64,000 bases of DNA from Vigna angularis (GCF_016808095.1 NC_068976.1:19438371-19502370), one strand, 5' to 3'; shown: positions 1 to 13,316, numbered from the stretch's first letter. The notes: generated from the letters alone by a model not told the origin. A program made the numbers and translations.

Positions 1-302
1 TGGAAGAAATTGCTATCGTTGTTTAACTATTTTAGTGAAAATAACAGAATGATTTTATCATTTTATATTAATCATAATATTATTTTATGTTAATCAAACT
101 ATAATATTTTTTAATATATGAAGAATCAATTAAAAAATTAAATACAATTAATTAAAAAATATAATAAATTTAAATATTTTATAAACCAAAAAAATTATAA
201 AAATTAATTAAAAATACTAAAATTTATTAGAGACTATTTTTAGTATAATATAATATAATTTTTTTATTTAATTGATAATTAACTTATAAATTTGTTTAAA
301 AA
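1..302. other. AT-rich spacer
   Basis: No gene, RNA or organised repeat is visible. The sequence is very AT-rich with scattered poly-A and poly-T runs, typical of plant intergenic DNA. Confidence 0.6.
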
Positions 303-785
<483 letters not shown>

Positions 786-792
786 CAACAAT

Positions 793-1190
793 CTTACAAA
801 AAAATGATTTTATAATGAGTTTTCATCTTATAATTTTTATCTTATCTAATTTTATCCAATTTTCACAAGCATAAAGGAATTGGTAATTGGCCTGGAAAAA
901 AATCAGAAATACTCGTTGTTAAACAATTTCTTACAAAAAATGATTTTATAATGAGTTTCTATTTTATAATTTTTGTCTTATCTAATTTTATCTAATTTTC
1001 ACAAGCATAATGAGATCAAAGGAATTGGTAATTGGCCTTGTAAAAAATCAGAAACACTCATTGTTAAACAATTTCTTACAAAAAAATGACTTTATAACGA
1101 GTTTTCATTTTCTAATTTTTGTCGTATATAATTTTATCTAATTTTCACAAGCATAATGACATCCAAAAGAATTGGTAATTGGTCTGGAGA
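793..1190 (+). repeat. Three tandem copies of a ~140-bp AT-rich unit
   Basis: Units begin at about 793, 930 and 1075 with CTTACAAAAAA-TGA. Each continues through a TTCACAAGCATAA block to AATTGGTAATTGG. Copies differ by substitutions and small indels, so the array is not recent. Confidence 0.8.
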
Positions 1191-1330
1191 ATTTTTTTAG
1201 AGATGATGATTTAGCAGATGATGAAATTAGAGAGGTTAGTGAAGATGGTGAAATTGAAGAGATGTTGAATGAACCTTTGCTTGACTTAACTCTTTACAAA
1301 GGCAAATTGTTTAAAAGCAAATGTTTCTGA
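1184..1330 (+). pseudogene. Possible acidic coding fragment of unknown origin
   Basis: An open frame reads a low-complexity-free acidic peptide of about 48 residues rich in Asp and Glu (for example RDDDLADDE and EEMLNEPLLDL), ending at TGA 1328-1330. It has no ATG and sits between a tandem repeat and a transposon fragment. Its composition looks more like a coding remnant than the surrounding AT-rich DNA. I do not recognise the source gene. It may be a captured exon fragment or chance. Confidence 0.3.
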
Positions 1331-1608
1331 TTTTTTTCAATTGGAACTACAGTAGGGATGACATAGAAAATGTTGAAGTGAAAAAGATGAAAGAGAAAGG
1401 GTTGAGAGGAATGAGAGAGGTGAGTAAGGATTTGGGGGTTTCTTTTTTTTTAGTATTGAAAATGAAAATTATTAAAATACCCTTAGAATCCATGATATAT
1501 AAGGATATTTTTGTCTACTAAAACCTGGTACACATTGCTAAAACATACCAACTGAAAAACAGGCGTACGTGCGTTAGCAAACCCCATATATATATATATA
1601 TATATATA
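1325..1608 (+). mobile_element. Partial second copy of the 303-785 element
   Basis: It matches the left TIR and most of the interior of the first element, including the GATATATAAGGATATTTTTG block and the GCGTACG-GCGTTAGCAAACCC block. It ends in a short TA run at about 1586-1608 without the right TIR, so it is truncated. Confidence 0.6.
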
Positions 1609-2574
1609 AAGCAAATTGGAAGTGGAAATCAATACTGATAAAAATATAATTGTTTAAAAAATATATTTCTATAAAAATATAAACATTTCCAATTTTCATA
1701 TGTACGAGACAACTCTGTTATTTAATTAAGATCCCTGAGAAAACTTCTTCGTAAAACAACTTTCAAGAAATTAAAAAAAGTTAAGTATAAGTATTAATAT
1801 ACGAGAGTACTAATCATCAATTTAAAATAAATAACATGTGATATAATTTTTTTATCATAAATCTACCGTAAAATTATATAAAAACATTACAGATTTTAAT
1901 TATAACATATTTATATATTTAAAACTCTTTGTTAATTTATAGTTTTATTGTATAAAAAAAATGAATGTTTATTTTTCGTGGTACATAGTACTTCCTCGTC
2001 TATAACACATTGTTAACTCAATAAAGAACTTAAACAATTGGTAAATAAATTGGTTAATTTTTATAGATTAGTTAAAAAATAATAACTTACTTATTTGGCT
2101 CTTAATAATAAACATGTACTAATCTGTTAGAATTAAAAACTAATTTTTATAATAGTTAAACGTTCTCTTAAAGATAATGAGTGATAAGAGCGACATAGAA
2201 ACACATAAATTATAATTATATCTCAAGTTATATCGCTCCGTTAAAAAAAGTGAAAGTTTGTAGGACAAAAATAATTAATAAAATAATTTATAGATGATAC
2301 AATTCTTGTAGGTATTGACTAAGTAATAAACTAGGGGACGGATATAAAATGTAGATGGACAAAATTGACAAAATTGAAATGTACAGTTAAATAACTTTAC
2401 GGTATTATACCAAAAATATCTAATTATCTAAATTGAACTTATATATTTTAATTTATATTTAAGAAACTTAATTTTTAAAGATGGAGTTCAGATAATTATT
2501 TATTAATTTAAAACTACTTTGTTGAAATATATCTTAATGAAAGTAGAGACGGTAAGTTCCAATTGAAGATGGAT
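1609..2574. other. AT-rich spacer
   Basis: No gene, RNA or clear repeat structure was recognised here. Confidence 0.5.
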
Positions 2575-3165
2575 AGTCGATATAGATCAAACTAGATTAC
2601 GATTGAAATTTGGTTCAATTCAATTATAATTAAAATCTGGTTAAATTTAATTGTGTTTGTCATAATCAAATTTGATTGTATTTAGTCGAATCATACCTCG
2701 TTAAAATTCGATCGAATTTGACTAAATCAATTTTAATTAAAATTTGTTTGAGTTTGACTTAATTGGTTTCAACCTAATTAAATCAATTTAGTCCTAATCA
2801 AAACTTATTGATTTTGATTGAGTTAGTCACAACCAAAATTTGGTCGAATTCGATTGAGTTGGCCTAATTCAGCCTCGTCTAATATTTGATTGAATTTGGC
2901 TAAGTTAGTCATAAAAGAAATTTGGACAAATTCAGGAAAGTTAGTCACAACTAAAATTTGATTGATTCAGTCTTGACAAAAATTTGGTTAAATTCGACAA
3001 AGTGAGTCCCAAACAAATTTCACTAGTCAACTACAGTTAAATTTTGATTGAGTTTGACCTAATTAGTCTTGTCAAAATTCGTTTAAATTTGACTTAGTTA
3101 ATCTTAACTAAAATATGACTAAATTTAATTAAATCACTCGAATTTGACTATTAAATATTAATTCG
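2575..3165. repeat. Degenerate minisatellite (~40-45 bp period)
   Basis: A run of imperfect units is built on the theme AAAATTTGATTGAATTTGAC followed by TAAGTTAGTC. At least ten degenerate repeats can be followed by eye. Frames are closed, so it is non-coding. Confidence 0.6.
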
Positions 3166-4500
3166 ATATAATTTAATTCAAAATAATTTAACAAGATAAA
3201 AAATAATTTAGTTGAATTTATAAACTAATTTTCAATTCATTTTGTAAACTAATTTTCAATTCGGTTTAATTCAAAACAAATTACTTTCTTAAAAACAAAA
3301 AACAAAACCTTAAGTTTGTTTGAACTAATTTTGAGTTCACTTCAGCTAAAAAAAACACTACTCTTTTGATTTCTTACGGTTTTAACAATTCAGTTCAACA
3401 TTTTATACACCCGTAACAAAATAACAGAAAACTAAATCACAAAAATTTTATTATATAGATGAAATTTCTGTTTTTAAAAAAGAAAACATATTATATAAAA
3501 TTTTAGATTCTTTTGAATAAATAAAATTTTACTAACTTAACTTTTCTAGTATTTTTATTTACTTTTAAATTTATATATATTTTATTTAGACAAACTATTT
3601 TATTTAAATTAATTAAATTTGATAAATATTAAAAAAATTTAAGTTTTATTTCATTTTTAAAAATTTAAATTCTTTAATTTTTCAATTAAAATTATAGTTA
3701 CATTAAATTTGTTTCAACACTTTAATCATTTATAATTTTCACACATCATCATCTAATAAAAAATTATTATTTTAATTGGAATGTTAACTCTTTCTTAATA
3801 TAGAGTGCATAAAAAACAAATTTAAAAGTAGTATCATAATTTATTATATTTATAAAATTGAAATAAGTAACGACAAATAAAAAATTAAAAGCAATAATAA
3901 AATACAAGGAATGGTTAGAAAGAAAATTAAATAAATAAAATAACTACTAAAAAATATTTCCCAAGCATTTTTATATTACTCAAGCTAACTTATAAATTAA
4001 TAAAATAAATAATGACACAGTTTATCATTAAATGTCACAATAAAATATTTAGACCTGACATATATTAATTAAATTCAAATACTTAAAAGATAAAAAAAAG
4101 AAAGTATGTGACACATAAGAGAAAGCAATCAATTCCATTGATTCCAAGAGATATTCTTGAACTCTATCTGCGGATCTGCACTTCAATCCAGCACTTTGAT
4201 TCATATAATTACTGTATCACACACATGCTAAGACCATTCTCTGCCATTCACAATTTCAGCTTAAACAACCCTAACACTCTCTCTCTCTATCCACACAGTA
4301 GTGTCTCGTTCAACTCCAATTTCTTTTCAAAGCTCCGTCCTTTTTCCTGGAAAACTCCACCCTTTTGTCTCTTATACAATTTCTCAAATTCCTCAGTCTA
4401 CCAAACACGAGTCTTGGCCACCAAGTTACCAGTTTTCCAAGGAACTCAGTTTTCTTTTGACTCTTTCTCTCTCCTTTCTGACATCACTTTTATGCACATG
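3166..4500. other. AT-rich spacer and upstream region of the ABCC gene
   Basis: 3166-4090 is AT-rich with nothing recognisable. From about 4100 base composition becomes less AT-rich. The 136-residue open frame at 4108-4518 has no recognisable domain and ends at the likely TATA box, so I read it as promoter DNA. Confidence 0.45.
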
Positions 4501-4511
4501 ATTTTCTACTC

Positions 4512-4519
4512 TTTATAAA
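4512..4519 (+). promoter_or_regulatory. Likely TATA box of the ABCC gene
   Basis: TTTATAAA lies about 120 bp upstream of the ATG at 4641, with a pyrimidine-rich stretch after it that fits a plant 5' leader. Position and motif only. Confidence 0.4.
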
Positions 4520-4640
4520 CCTCAAAGACTCCATCTTCTGCACCATCTTACACTGTCTCATTTCTACCAAGCAAACACCCCATTTTCGAGTTCTGCAAAA
4601 AACCAGCAAATTTTGTTTTTCATTGCTCGTTCTAACAGCC

Positions 4641-7600
4641 ATGTTGTCACTTTCATTGCCCCTTTCCCACATACACTTTTCCAACGATGTTCTCCTCCAA
4701 CCCGTTTTCCTTCACGGCTTGTCCGGCTTCCTCCACCTTCTGTTGCTCGTCGCGGTTCCATTGTCATTTGTTTGGAAGAAATTCACGACACGTGTCAGGG
4801 ATGAGTCTAAGGAGAAGCACGAGAACACCCTCTTCAAAACGACTGTGTTTTGTGCTCTCGGTGTTTCTGTTTTCAATTTTCTCCTCTGTTTGTTTAATTA
4901 CTTCTACTGGTACTCTAGCGGCTGGTCTGAAGAAGAGCTCGTGACCCTTTTGGATTTGGTGCTTAAAACAGTTGCGTGGGGTGTTGTTTGTGTTTGCTTG
5001 CACAATGGGTTCTTCAGTTCTGGCGAAAGAATGTTCTCATTCCTCTTCAGAGCTTGGTGCGTCTTGTACCTCTTTGTTTCTTGCTATTGCTCTGTGGTGG
5101 ACATTGTTGTTATATCAGAGAGACGCGTTGCTTTTCCAGCTCAGTACTTGGTTTCTGATGTGGTTTCCACTTGTTTTGGTCTGTTATTCTGTTACGTCGG
5201 GTATTTTGTGAAAAACAAAGGCCTGGTTCGAGAAAAAGAAAATAACGGTATTCAGGAACCTCTTTTGAATGGTGGCACAAATGACGCTGATGTCTTGAGA
5301 TCGAATGAGACCAAGGGTGGAGACACCGTTACCCCTTTCTCATATGCTGGCATTTTGAGCCTTCTTACATTCTCTTGGGTGGGTCCTCTTATAGCTGTTG
5401 GCAATAAGAAGGCCCTGGACCTTGAGGATGTTCCTCAACTAGACAGCACAGACAGTATTGTTGGTGCTTTTCCAAGTTTCAGAGATAATCTTGAGGCTAA
5501 TTGTGGCACAATAAATAATGTCACCACACTTAAGTTGGTGAAGGCGTTAGTGATGTCAGCGTGGAAGGAGATTCTTTTCACAGGTTTTCTTGTAACAACA
5601 AACACTTTGGCTTCTTATGTTGGTCCTTATCTTATTGACAGTTTTGTTCAGTATCTTGATGGACGACGGCTATATGAAAACCAGGGCTATGTTTTGGTTT
5701 GTTCCTTTTTCCTTGCTAAGATTGTAGAGTCTCTGTCCCAAAGGCATTGGTTCTTTAGGTTGCAGCAAATTGGACTTCGAATTCGTGCACTGCTTGTGAC
5801 AATGATCTATAACAAGGCTCTGACCCTTTCTTGTCAGTCAAAGCAGGGTCAGACATCTGGAGAAATAATCAATATCATGACCGTTGATGCTGAAAGAGTT
5901 GGTGTCTTCAGTTGGTATATGCATGATTTGTGGATGGTGGCTTTGCAAGTTACATTGGCCTTGTTGATTTTGTATAAAAATCTTGGGCTGGCTTCACTTG
6001 CTGCTTTTGCAGCAACTATCGTTATTATGCTTGCAAATGTTCCCTTGGGATCATTGCAAGAGAAGTTTCAGAAGAAGTTGATGGAGTTGAAAGATACAAG
6101 AATGAAGGCCACGTCCGAGATTTTAAGGAATATGAAGATTCTCAAACTACAAGGATGGGAAATGAAGTTTCTATCAAAAATAACTGAGCTCAGGAAAACT
6201 GAACAGGGCTGGTTAAAAAAGTTTGTCTATACTGCAGCCATGACCACGTTTGTGTTTTGGGGTGCCCCCACATTTGTAGCCGTGGTTACTTTTGGTACTT
6301 GTATGATTGTAGGGATTCCCCTCGAGTCAGGGAAGATATTGTCTGCACTAGCGACATTCCGGATTCTTCAAGAGCCCATTTATAACCTTCCAGATACCAT
6401 TTCGATGATAGCACAAACTAAAGTGTCTCTTGATAGGATTGCATCATTCCTTCGTCTGGATGACTTACCCTCTGATGTTGTAGAGAAGCTTCCCCCGGGT
6501 AGTTCTGATACAGCAATTGAAGTAGTTGATGGAAACTTTTCTTGGGAGTTATCTTCCCCCAACCCAACATTGCAAGATATAAACCTTAAAGTTTTTCATG
6601 GGATGAGGGTTGCAGTTTGTGGTACTGTTGGATCAGGCAAATCTACTTTACTTTCTTGTGTATTGGGAGAAGTACCTAAGATATCAGGCATCCTTAAGGT
6701 TTGTGGAACAAAGGCCTATGTTGCTCAATCTCCATGGATACAAAGTGGTAAGATTGAGGATAATATATTGTTTGGTAAACAAATGGATAGGGAAAAGTAC
6801 GAGATGGTACTTGAAGCGTGTTCCCTGAAGAAGGATCTGGAGATTTTGTCATTTGGTGATCAGACAATCATTGGAGAGCGTGGAATAAATTTGAGTGGTG
6901 GGCAAAAACAAAGAATACAAATTGCACGTGCACTTTACCAAGATGCTGATATATATCTACTTGATGATCCTTTTAGTGCAGTGGATGCTCACACGGGCTC
7001 TCACCTCTTTAAGGTAACCTGGTTTCATCATTTTGTTTATTATGTGTGATATAACCTGAGCTACTATATTTTCACACTGCAAAGTACAAATAATCCTTGA
7101 TATTTAACTCTTTTTTTGTTCCGCCAATATTTAACCTTTCTATTTTCTCTATGATAGGAGTGCTTGTTGGGCCTTTTACGTTCAAAGACAGTGATTTATG
7201 TCACACATCAAGTAGAGTTCTTACCTGCTGCTGATCTTATATTGGTGAGTAGTCCTCATAATTTAACTGTTATTAGTGTAGAAATATCTTTGTTTTTTTT
7301 AATCTTTCGTGTTATCCATGCTAGGTCATGAAAAACGGGAAAATTACTCAATGTGGAAAGTATACTGATCTGCTTGATAGTGGAGCTGATTTTATGGAAC
7401 TTGTTGGTGCACACAAAAAAGCTTTGTCTACTCTAGATTCATTAGATGGAGCAACAGTATCTAATGAAATAAGCACCTTGGAACAAGATTTAGATGTCTC
7501 TGAAATGCATGGTTATAAAGAGGAGGCAAGCAAAAATGAACAAAATGGTGAAACAGACAACAAAAGTGATGAACCTAAAGGCCAACTTGTTCAGGAAGAA

Positions 7601-10253
7601 GAAAGGGAGAAAGGTAAAGTTGAGTTTTCAGTATACTGGAAATGTATCACGACAGCATATGGAGGAGCTCTTGTGCCATTCATATTGTTGGCTCAGATTC
7701 TTTTTCAAGGTCTTCAAATCGGAAGCAATTATTGGATGGCTTGGGCGACTCCCATCTCAACAGATGTTGAGCCACCTGTTGATGGAACAACTCTTATTGC
7801 GGTTTATGTTAGTTTGGCCATTGGAAGTTCTTTCTGCATCCTTGCCAGGGCAATGCTTCTTGTTACAGCTGGTTATAAGACAGCTACTATTCTCTTCAAC
7901 AAAATGCACTATTGTATTTTCCGTGCTCCAATGTCATTTTTCGATTCCACTCCAAGTGGACGAATCCTTAATAGAGTAAGTATACCTCATTTTTTCCCCA
8001 TTTTTCTCATGATTTTTAAAGATAAGAATTTTTGTGTGTATAATACTGTGTCACTTGTCCTTCGTACTTTTTTCTTGCAGGCTTCTACAGATCAGAGTGC
8101 ATTGGATACAGACATTCCTTATCAAATTGCATCATTTGCCTTCATTATGATCCAACTTTTGGGAATTATAGCAGTGATGTCCCAGGCTGCATGGCAAGTT
8201 TTCCTTGTCTTTATTCCTGTAATCACAGTCAGCATCTGGTATCAGGTATTAATCTGAGCCTGTAGACTTTGATAATAAGGTGGCATATATTTCTTGCACT
8301 GTTTCGTTGTTTTTGATAATAGTTTATTTACCTGCAAAGATTACGTACCAAGTTTTTTTTTTCAGAATTTGCTCCATTATACAATATTTTATGATGATTG
8401 CTAAGATCTTAAAATTTGAAATTCTGCAGCAATATTATATTCCATCAGCTCGAGAACTAGCACGTTTAGTTGGAGTCTGCAAAGCACCAATAATTCAACA
8501 CTTTTCTGAAACAATTTCTGGTACTTCAACCATTAGAAGCTTTGATCAGCAGTCGAGATTTCAGGAAACAAATATGAAACTGAGTGATGGGTATTCTCGG
8601 CCAAAGTTCAACATTGCTGGTGCCATGGAATGGTTGTGCTTCCGCTTAGACATGTTGTCTCTTATCACTTTTGTCTTTTCCTTAATATTCTTAATATCTA
8701 TTCCAGTGGGATTCATAGATCCAGGTGTGTTATTCCAATCTGGTAACTCGTTACAAATCAAAATTTACTCTGCTAATGTAATATGGAACTGACAATAATT
8801 TTCTCCCTTTTATGCGATTTATGTGATTTTGAAGGCCTTGCTGGTTTAGCTGTTACGTATGGACTAAATTTGAACGAGATACAAGCTTGGATGATATGGA
8901 ATCTCTGCAATATGGAGAATAAAATTATATCAGTGGAAAGAATACTTCAGTACACTTGTATTCCTAGTGAGCCTCCCCTTGTTATAGATGAAAATCGCCC
9001 AGATCCTTCCTGGCCCTCAAATGGCGAGGTTGATATACAAGATTTGAAGGTAGATTGAGCTATTATATATTTATACTTTTGTACTTTTTTTTACTTTCAT
9101 TTTGTGGTCCTTTGATTCATGAAATTCTTCCCAAATTTTTCTTTTATTAAATGGTTAGAAGTTAGCTTCTGAAACAAAAAAAATTATGCCAACATATTTC
9201 ATAACATAAATTGTACACGGTGTTTTGTGCTATGTTTAAAGTGATGTTTTGCCCATTCTGAAAAGGTTCGCTATGCTCCACATCTTCCACTTGTGTTGTG
9301 TGGCCTTACGTGCAAATTTCATGGAGGACTGAAAACTGGCATTGTTGGGAGAACAGGAAGTGGTAAATCCACTCTCATACAAACGCTTTTCCGAGTTGTT
9401 GACCCTGCTGCAGGGCAAATTATGATCGACAACATCAACATCTCTTCAATTGGACTTCATGATTTGAGGTCTAGACTAAGCATTATTCCTCAGGATCCTA
9501 CAATGTTTGAAGGGACAATAAGAAATAATCTGGACCCCCTTGAAGAATACACTGATGATCAAATTTGGGAGGTGGGTTTATATAAAAGATTATACTTGTA
9601 AGCGTTCTTCACAATTTGTATTGTGCTCACTCGTTAACATTCTTTTTAAACAGGCCTTGGATAAATGTCAACTTGGAGACGAAGTTAGAAAGAAAGAAGG
9701 AAAGCTTGACTCCAAAGGTTAGTCTGGAAACGTTCTTGAAAATAAATGTATACTAAATCTAATATTAAACTTATTGCTAACGTTGAAGTTGATGTTGTAG
9801 TTAGTGAGAATGGTGAGAATTGGAGTATGGGTCAGAGACAGTTGGTCTGCCTTGGTAGGGTGCTGCTTAAGAAAAGCAAGGTTTTGGTTCTTGATGAAGC
9901 CACTGCATCAGTCGACACAGCTACGGATAATTTGATTCAGCAAACTCTCAGGCAACATTTCGCTGACTCCACAGTTATTACCATTGCACACCGAATAACT
10001 TCAGTTCTTGACAGTGATATGGTTCTGCTTCTTAGTCAAGGTTAGGAAATGCTCTCGTTCTTCATATAGCATTGATATTCTCTGCACCTTTATGTTTCAT
10101 TTTCTGATCTGGCTAGACATTGGTGCAGGACTTATTGAGGAGTATGACTCCCCCACAAGGTTGCTAGAGAACAAGTCATCATCTTTTGCTCAGCTTGTTG
10201 CTGAGTATACCATGAGGTCCAAGTCCAGTTTTGGGAAATCCGATGATCACTGA
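4641..10253 (+). CDS. ABC transporter, subfamily C (MRP type), complete, 10 exons
   Basis: Predicted 1506-residue full-size ABCC pump, close to the length of Arabidopsis ABCC3 (about 1514). Exons: 4641-7013, 7158-7244, 7325-7975, 8081-8245, 8430-8724, 8835-9049, 9266-9571, 9654-9717, 9801-10040, 10129-10253; all junctions are GT-AG and keep frame. Hydrophobic TMD0 covers about residues 1-190 and TMD1 about 290-570. NBD1 shows Walker A GTVGSGKS (661), signature LSGGQKQR (751) and Walker [11 protein letters not shown] (about 773). TMD2 spans about 930-1200. NBD2 shows GRTGSGKS (1290), the plant-type variant signature WSMGQRQL (1393) and LDEATASVD (1416). ATG 4641 was chosen as the first ATG of the frame. 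Family members are vacuolar or plasma-membrane ATP pumps for glutathione conjugates and other organic anions; substrate here is unknown. All catalytic motifs are present, so the gene looks functional. Confidence 0.93.
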
Positions 10254-10663
10254 TTGACATTGAAACGCAGAAAAAGTTTCCAGATAATGATGAAAGTCTG
10301 GGGGATTACATGACTTGTGGTTTGTTTGTGGAAAATGTACCAGACTGGTACTTGCACGCAACTAGTAGAATGATGCATATTAAGTTACAAACGGATTCTA
10401 AATGCATCATATAAATTGATGTTAGCATGATATTTGGTAATTGTATAATAAGATTTTGTGGTACATTATTTTCCTGAAATCATATCTGGAATCTGTGTAC
10501 ACAACCATAATATATTTTGATCATTGGATCAAGAATAATTTTGATACATATATACGAAAGGTTTTAGACAAGTAATTTCAATGCAATTCTAACCCTGCAA
10601 GTGCACTGTAATTACTGTACATTGAATTGGATGTATTTATTACATTTTTCATTTTCTTTAGTT
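10254..10663. other. ABCC 3' flank
   Basis: Presumed 3' UTR and downstream DNA of the ABCC gene. The first 80 bp are also present in the duplicated tail at 31916-32030. No other gene is seen. Confidence 0.5.
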
Positions 10664-11100
10664 TTCTTGATATCTACTAAATCTACCCTTAAACTTGTGC
10701 CACACCCATTATTATGTTATTTTGTTCCTTATTTTTGGCATTCTGTAATTGGGAAGTGTGATATAGCGCCAACATCATGCCATTGTAATATAGGAATAAT
10801 GGGAAAATTAATTCCAGACTTATACATTTTCCACCACAAAAAAGGAATAACAGTAGACAACAGGAATGGGTTGAAAGTTAAAACAGAGGAAAGACTCTGT
10901 ATGATTAATAACTCCATGAACAGAATTTTCGTTCTTTTGATTCATCATGAAGCAACAGAACGGAAGAGATGTCTTCCTTTTTAACCTCCTAAGTTTTGGC
11001 ATTTGTAGAACATATTGACCTTTAGCTGATTTATGTTGTTAAACATCAAAATTGAAGATAATATTATGATGAACATGCGTATCAATATTAAGATAAATTG
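10664..11100 (+). repeat. Segmental-duplication block A, copy 1
   Basis: This block is clearly homologous to 34434-34915. Both share TTGATATCTACTAAATCTAC near the start and the CCTAAGTTTTGGCATTTGTA block further on. It is the spacer that lay between the ABCC gene and an ancestral RLP gene. Confidence 0.8.
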
Positions 11101-11513
11101 GGCATTTCTAAGTAATTAATCGGTAGGATCTTTGAAGCGATTTTACAAACTTAAAAGTTATATATTTAATGAAATACATCAAAATTAATGATAATAATTC
11201 ATGTATTTATATTTTATAATATTTATTTTTATGAATAATATAACTATAAATTTTATTTATTTAAAATTATATAATTTTATAGACTTATTTAAATTAAGAT
11301 ATAATTTTATAGACTTATTTAAATTAAGATATAATTTTATAAACTTATTTAAATTCAGATATTATTTATATAATTTTTTTTCATTTAAATGAGTTTACGT
11401 AAATTTTTAAATTTTGATAACCTTGATTTAATCTAATAGAAATAAAGTAAATGGATCTTTTTGTTGATTGTTTATTGATTTTCCACATGTAAGTAGGGCA
11501 ATTGAAGATAATA
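11101..11513. repeat. AT-rich spacer with a 30-bp unit repeated three times
   Basis: At about 11269-11360 a 30-bp unit (ATAATTTTATAGACTTATTT plus AAATTAAGAT) occurs three times, the third diverged. The 63-residue open frame over it is a product of the repeat. From about 11466 the sequence again matches the RLP3 upstream region (34917-34945). Confidence 0.6.
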
Positions 11514-12921
11514 GATTTTTGGTTTAAACCCTCGGTTGGTCCTCGTATTTATATGGAAATCTCAAATGGGTCATCGTTTTTTTTTTTCGGTCTCAATTGG
11601 GTCATATTTTTTGTAAAAATGAGCCAATTTTACCCTAACCGTTAAATGCTTTCAGACGGCGTTAAGTTTAGCTGAACTGTATTTTATATTTTGATGGCGT
11701 GACATTGTTCATTAAAATTGAATGGCTGATGTGTTTTAAAATTGTTCACGTCACATCTCAAATCAACTTCTTCTTCTGTCTCACCACTTTCTCTCTCTCC
11801 CATCTCTTCCAATGCTCAAAAGCTGCAATCTTTCTTTGTTTTTTCCTCTTCTACTTCATCTTCCAACTTTTCCAATCCTTTTCCATTGTTTTCCATTCTG
11901 CAATGACACCACACTGCAACAAAAACCATTTTGATATCAAAACAACAAAACCCAAAATTCACGACACATAAAAAACATTGTTATCTTTTTGAGAAAAATT
12001 GAAATTGGAATTGAATGGATTTGGAAACTACATAGGCGCGAAAATGGCAGTTAGATCAAGACTGAAATTTCACAATTTTAGCTCAACTTGCCAGGCAAAG
12101 GGAAAAACTTCAGATTTCTTTATGATAAAAAACCCTGAAATTTCTCTCAAAGTTTTTCTTTTTAATCTGTGGCGCCACGTTTATAGGCGAGACGATGCTA
12201 GGGCTCCTTCACAAGCAACCCTCTGATCAAATCTCTAGCAGCAAAGCTAACAGTTGGAGATTCTGGAAATCTTAGAGACTCACCAATTACATTGAATAGA
12301 GTTGCACGCTTTGCAGGACCTTTGAATGGTGTTCTACCAAACAGAAGCTCATACAGGAATATCCCAAATGTCCACCAGTCCACAACACTTCCATGCCCTT
12401 CACCCTTGATGATCTCTGGGGCCAAGTACTCGTGTGTTCCAACAAAGGACATTGATCTTGCATTTGTTGGCTCGGCAATTAGCTCAGGAAGAGGGGTCAC
12501 CTGGTTGTGCACATCATTCTTTGGTTTAGACTTTTTGTCTTTCTTGGATTTTCTAGATAGAAAGCGTAGTGTGAAGCACGCAGTGTGAAGCGCATAAACG
12601 GCGGAATCCTTGTGCGTCCACGGGAGGAGTCTGCATCATTGATTGGAGGAAGAAGAAGCATTGTAGCCACGAAGATATGATGATTTTAAAACACATCAAC
12701 CATTCAATTAAATTCAATTAAATGCATAATGTCACGTTATCAAAGCAAAAATCAAAGTTAGTTTTCGAGGACTAAAATCAGCACATTTTTAACAACGTTA
12801 GTTTTTGAGGACTAAAATCAAAGTTTCGAAAAGAATGAGAACCAAATTGTACCTTATTTTGAAAGAGGGACTAAAACCAGAAACGACCAATAGTTTAAGG
12901 ACTAAAAACATACTTAACCCT
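11514..12921. mobile_element. MULE-like (Pack-MULE) element with captured kinase fragment
   Basis: The ends are long imperfect inverted repeats. The left inner part at 11699-11745 (TGACATTGTTC...GATGTGTTTTAAAAT) matches the reverse complement of 12680-12735. The right end reads, in reverse complement, AGGGTTAAGTATGTTTTTAG, a common Mutator-like terminus in legumes. Candidate 9-bp target duplications AAGATAATA (11505-11513) and AAGATAAAT (12922-12930) match at 7 of 9. There is no transposase. The element is absent from the homologous spacer upstream of RLP3, so it inserted after the duplication or was lost there. Confidence 0.7.
12198..12575 (-). pseudogene. AGC-VIII (D6PK-like) protein kinase fragment inside the MULE
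   Basis: Reading on the minus strand gives a lysine-rich insert ending KSKPKND, then the activation segment with [16 protein letters not shown] and [19 protein letters not shown], then [15 protein letters not shown] and a stop. This is the C-lobe part of a plant AGC-VIII kinase, most like the D6PK group that regulates PIN auxin carriers. The N-lobe, the DFD/HRD catalytic loop and the C-terminal tail are missing, and there is no ATG in the piece. It is therefore a captured fragment, not a kinase gene. Its frame is uninterrupted over about 115 codons, so capture is not ancient. It could give antisense RNA to the parent kinase. Confidence 0.85.
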
Positions 12922-12925
12922 AAGA

Positions 12926-13258
12926 TAAATACACAACATAAGTTTTAAAATGAAAAATAAAAAAAAAAAGTCCAATTTTTAAAGCATTTACTTTCAGGTC
13001 AATTCCACGGTGGGAACAGCTTTAATACTGCTCTGTTACTCTCTAAATATTAAAAATTAAAATATTTTGTTTTTCTTTAACTATTATTTCTAAAATTCTG
13101 CTGAACATTTTTACATTTTTTCACTTATATCAATATTTTTATTCTTTTTGTAATTAATTTATGTGCATGTATGTGTATTTGGTGATATGTAAAAATGGTA
13201 AATAAAAAATCTCTAAATTGTTTTACTAGATAAGAAAAAAATTATTGTATTTTTTAGT

Positions 13259-13316
<58 letters not shown>

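Noticed and set aside
4108..4518. 136-codon open frame before the ABCC gene
   Set aside because: No recognisable domain, and it ends at the likely TATA box. Read as promoter DNA.
11201..11392. Frame with repeated NFIDLFKLRY-like peptide
   Set aside because: It is the translation of a 30-bp AT-rich tandem repeat.
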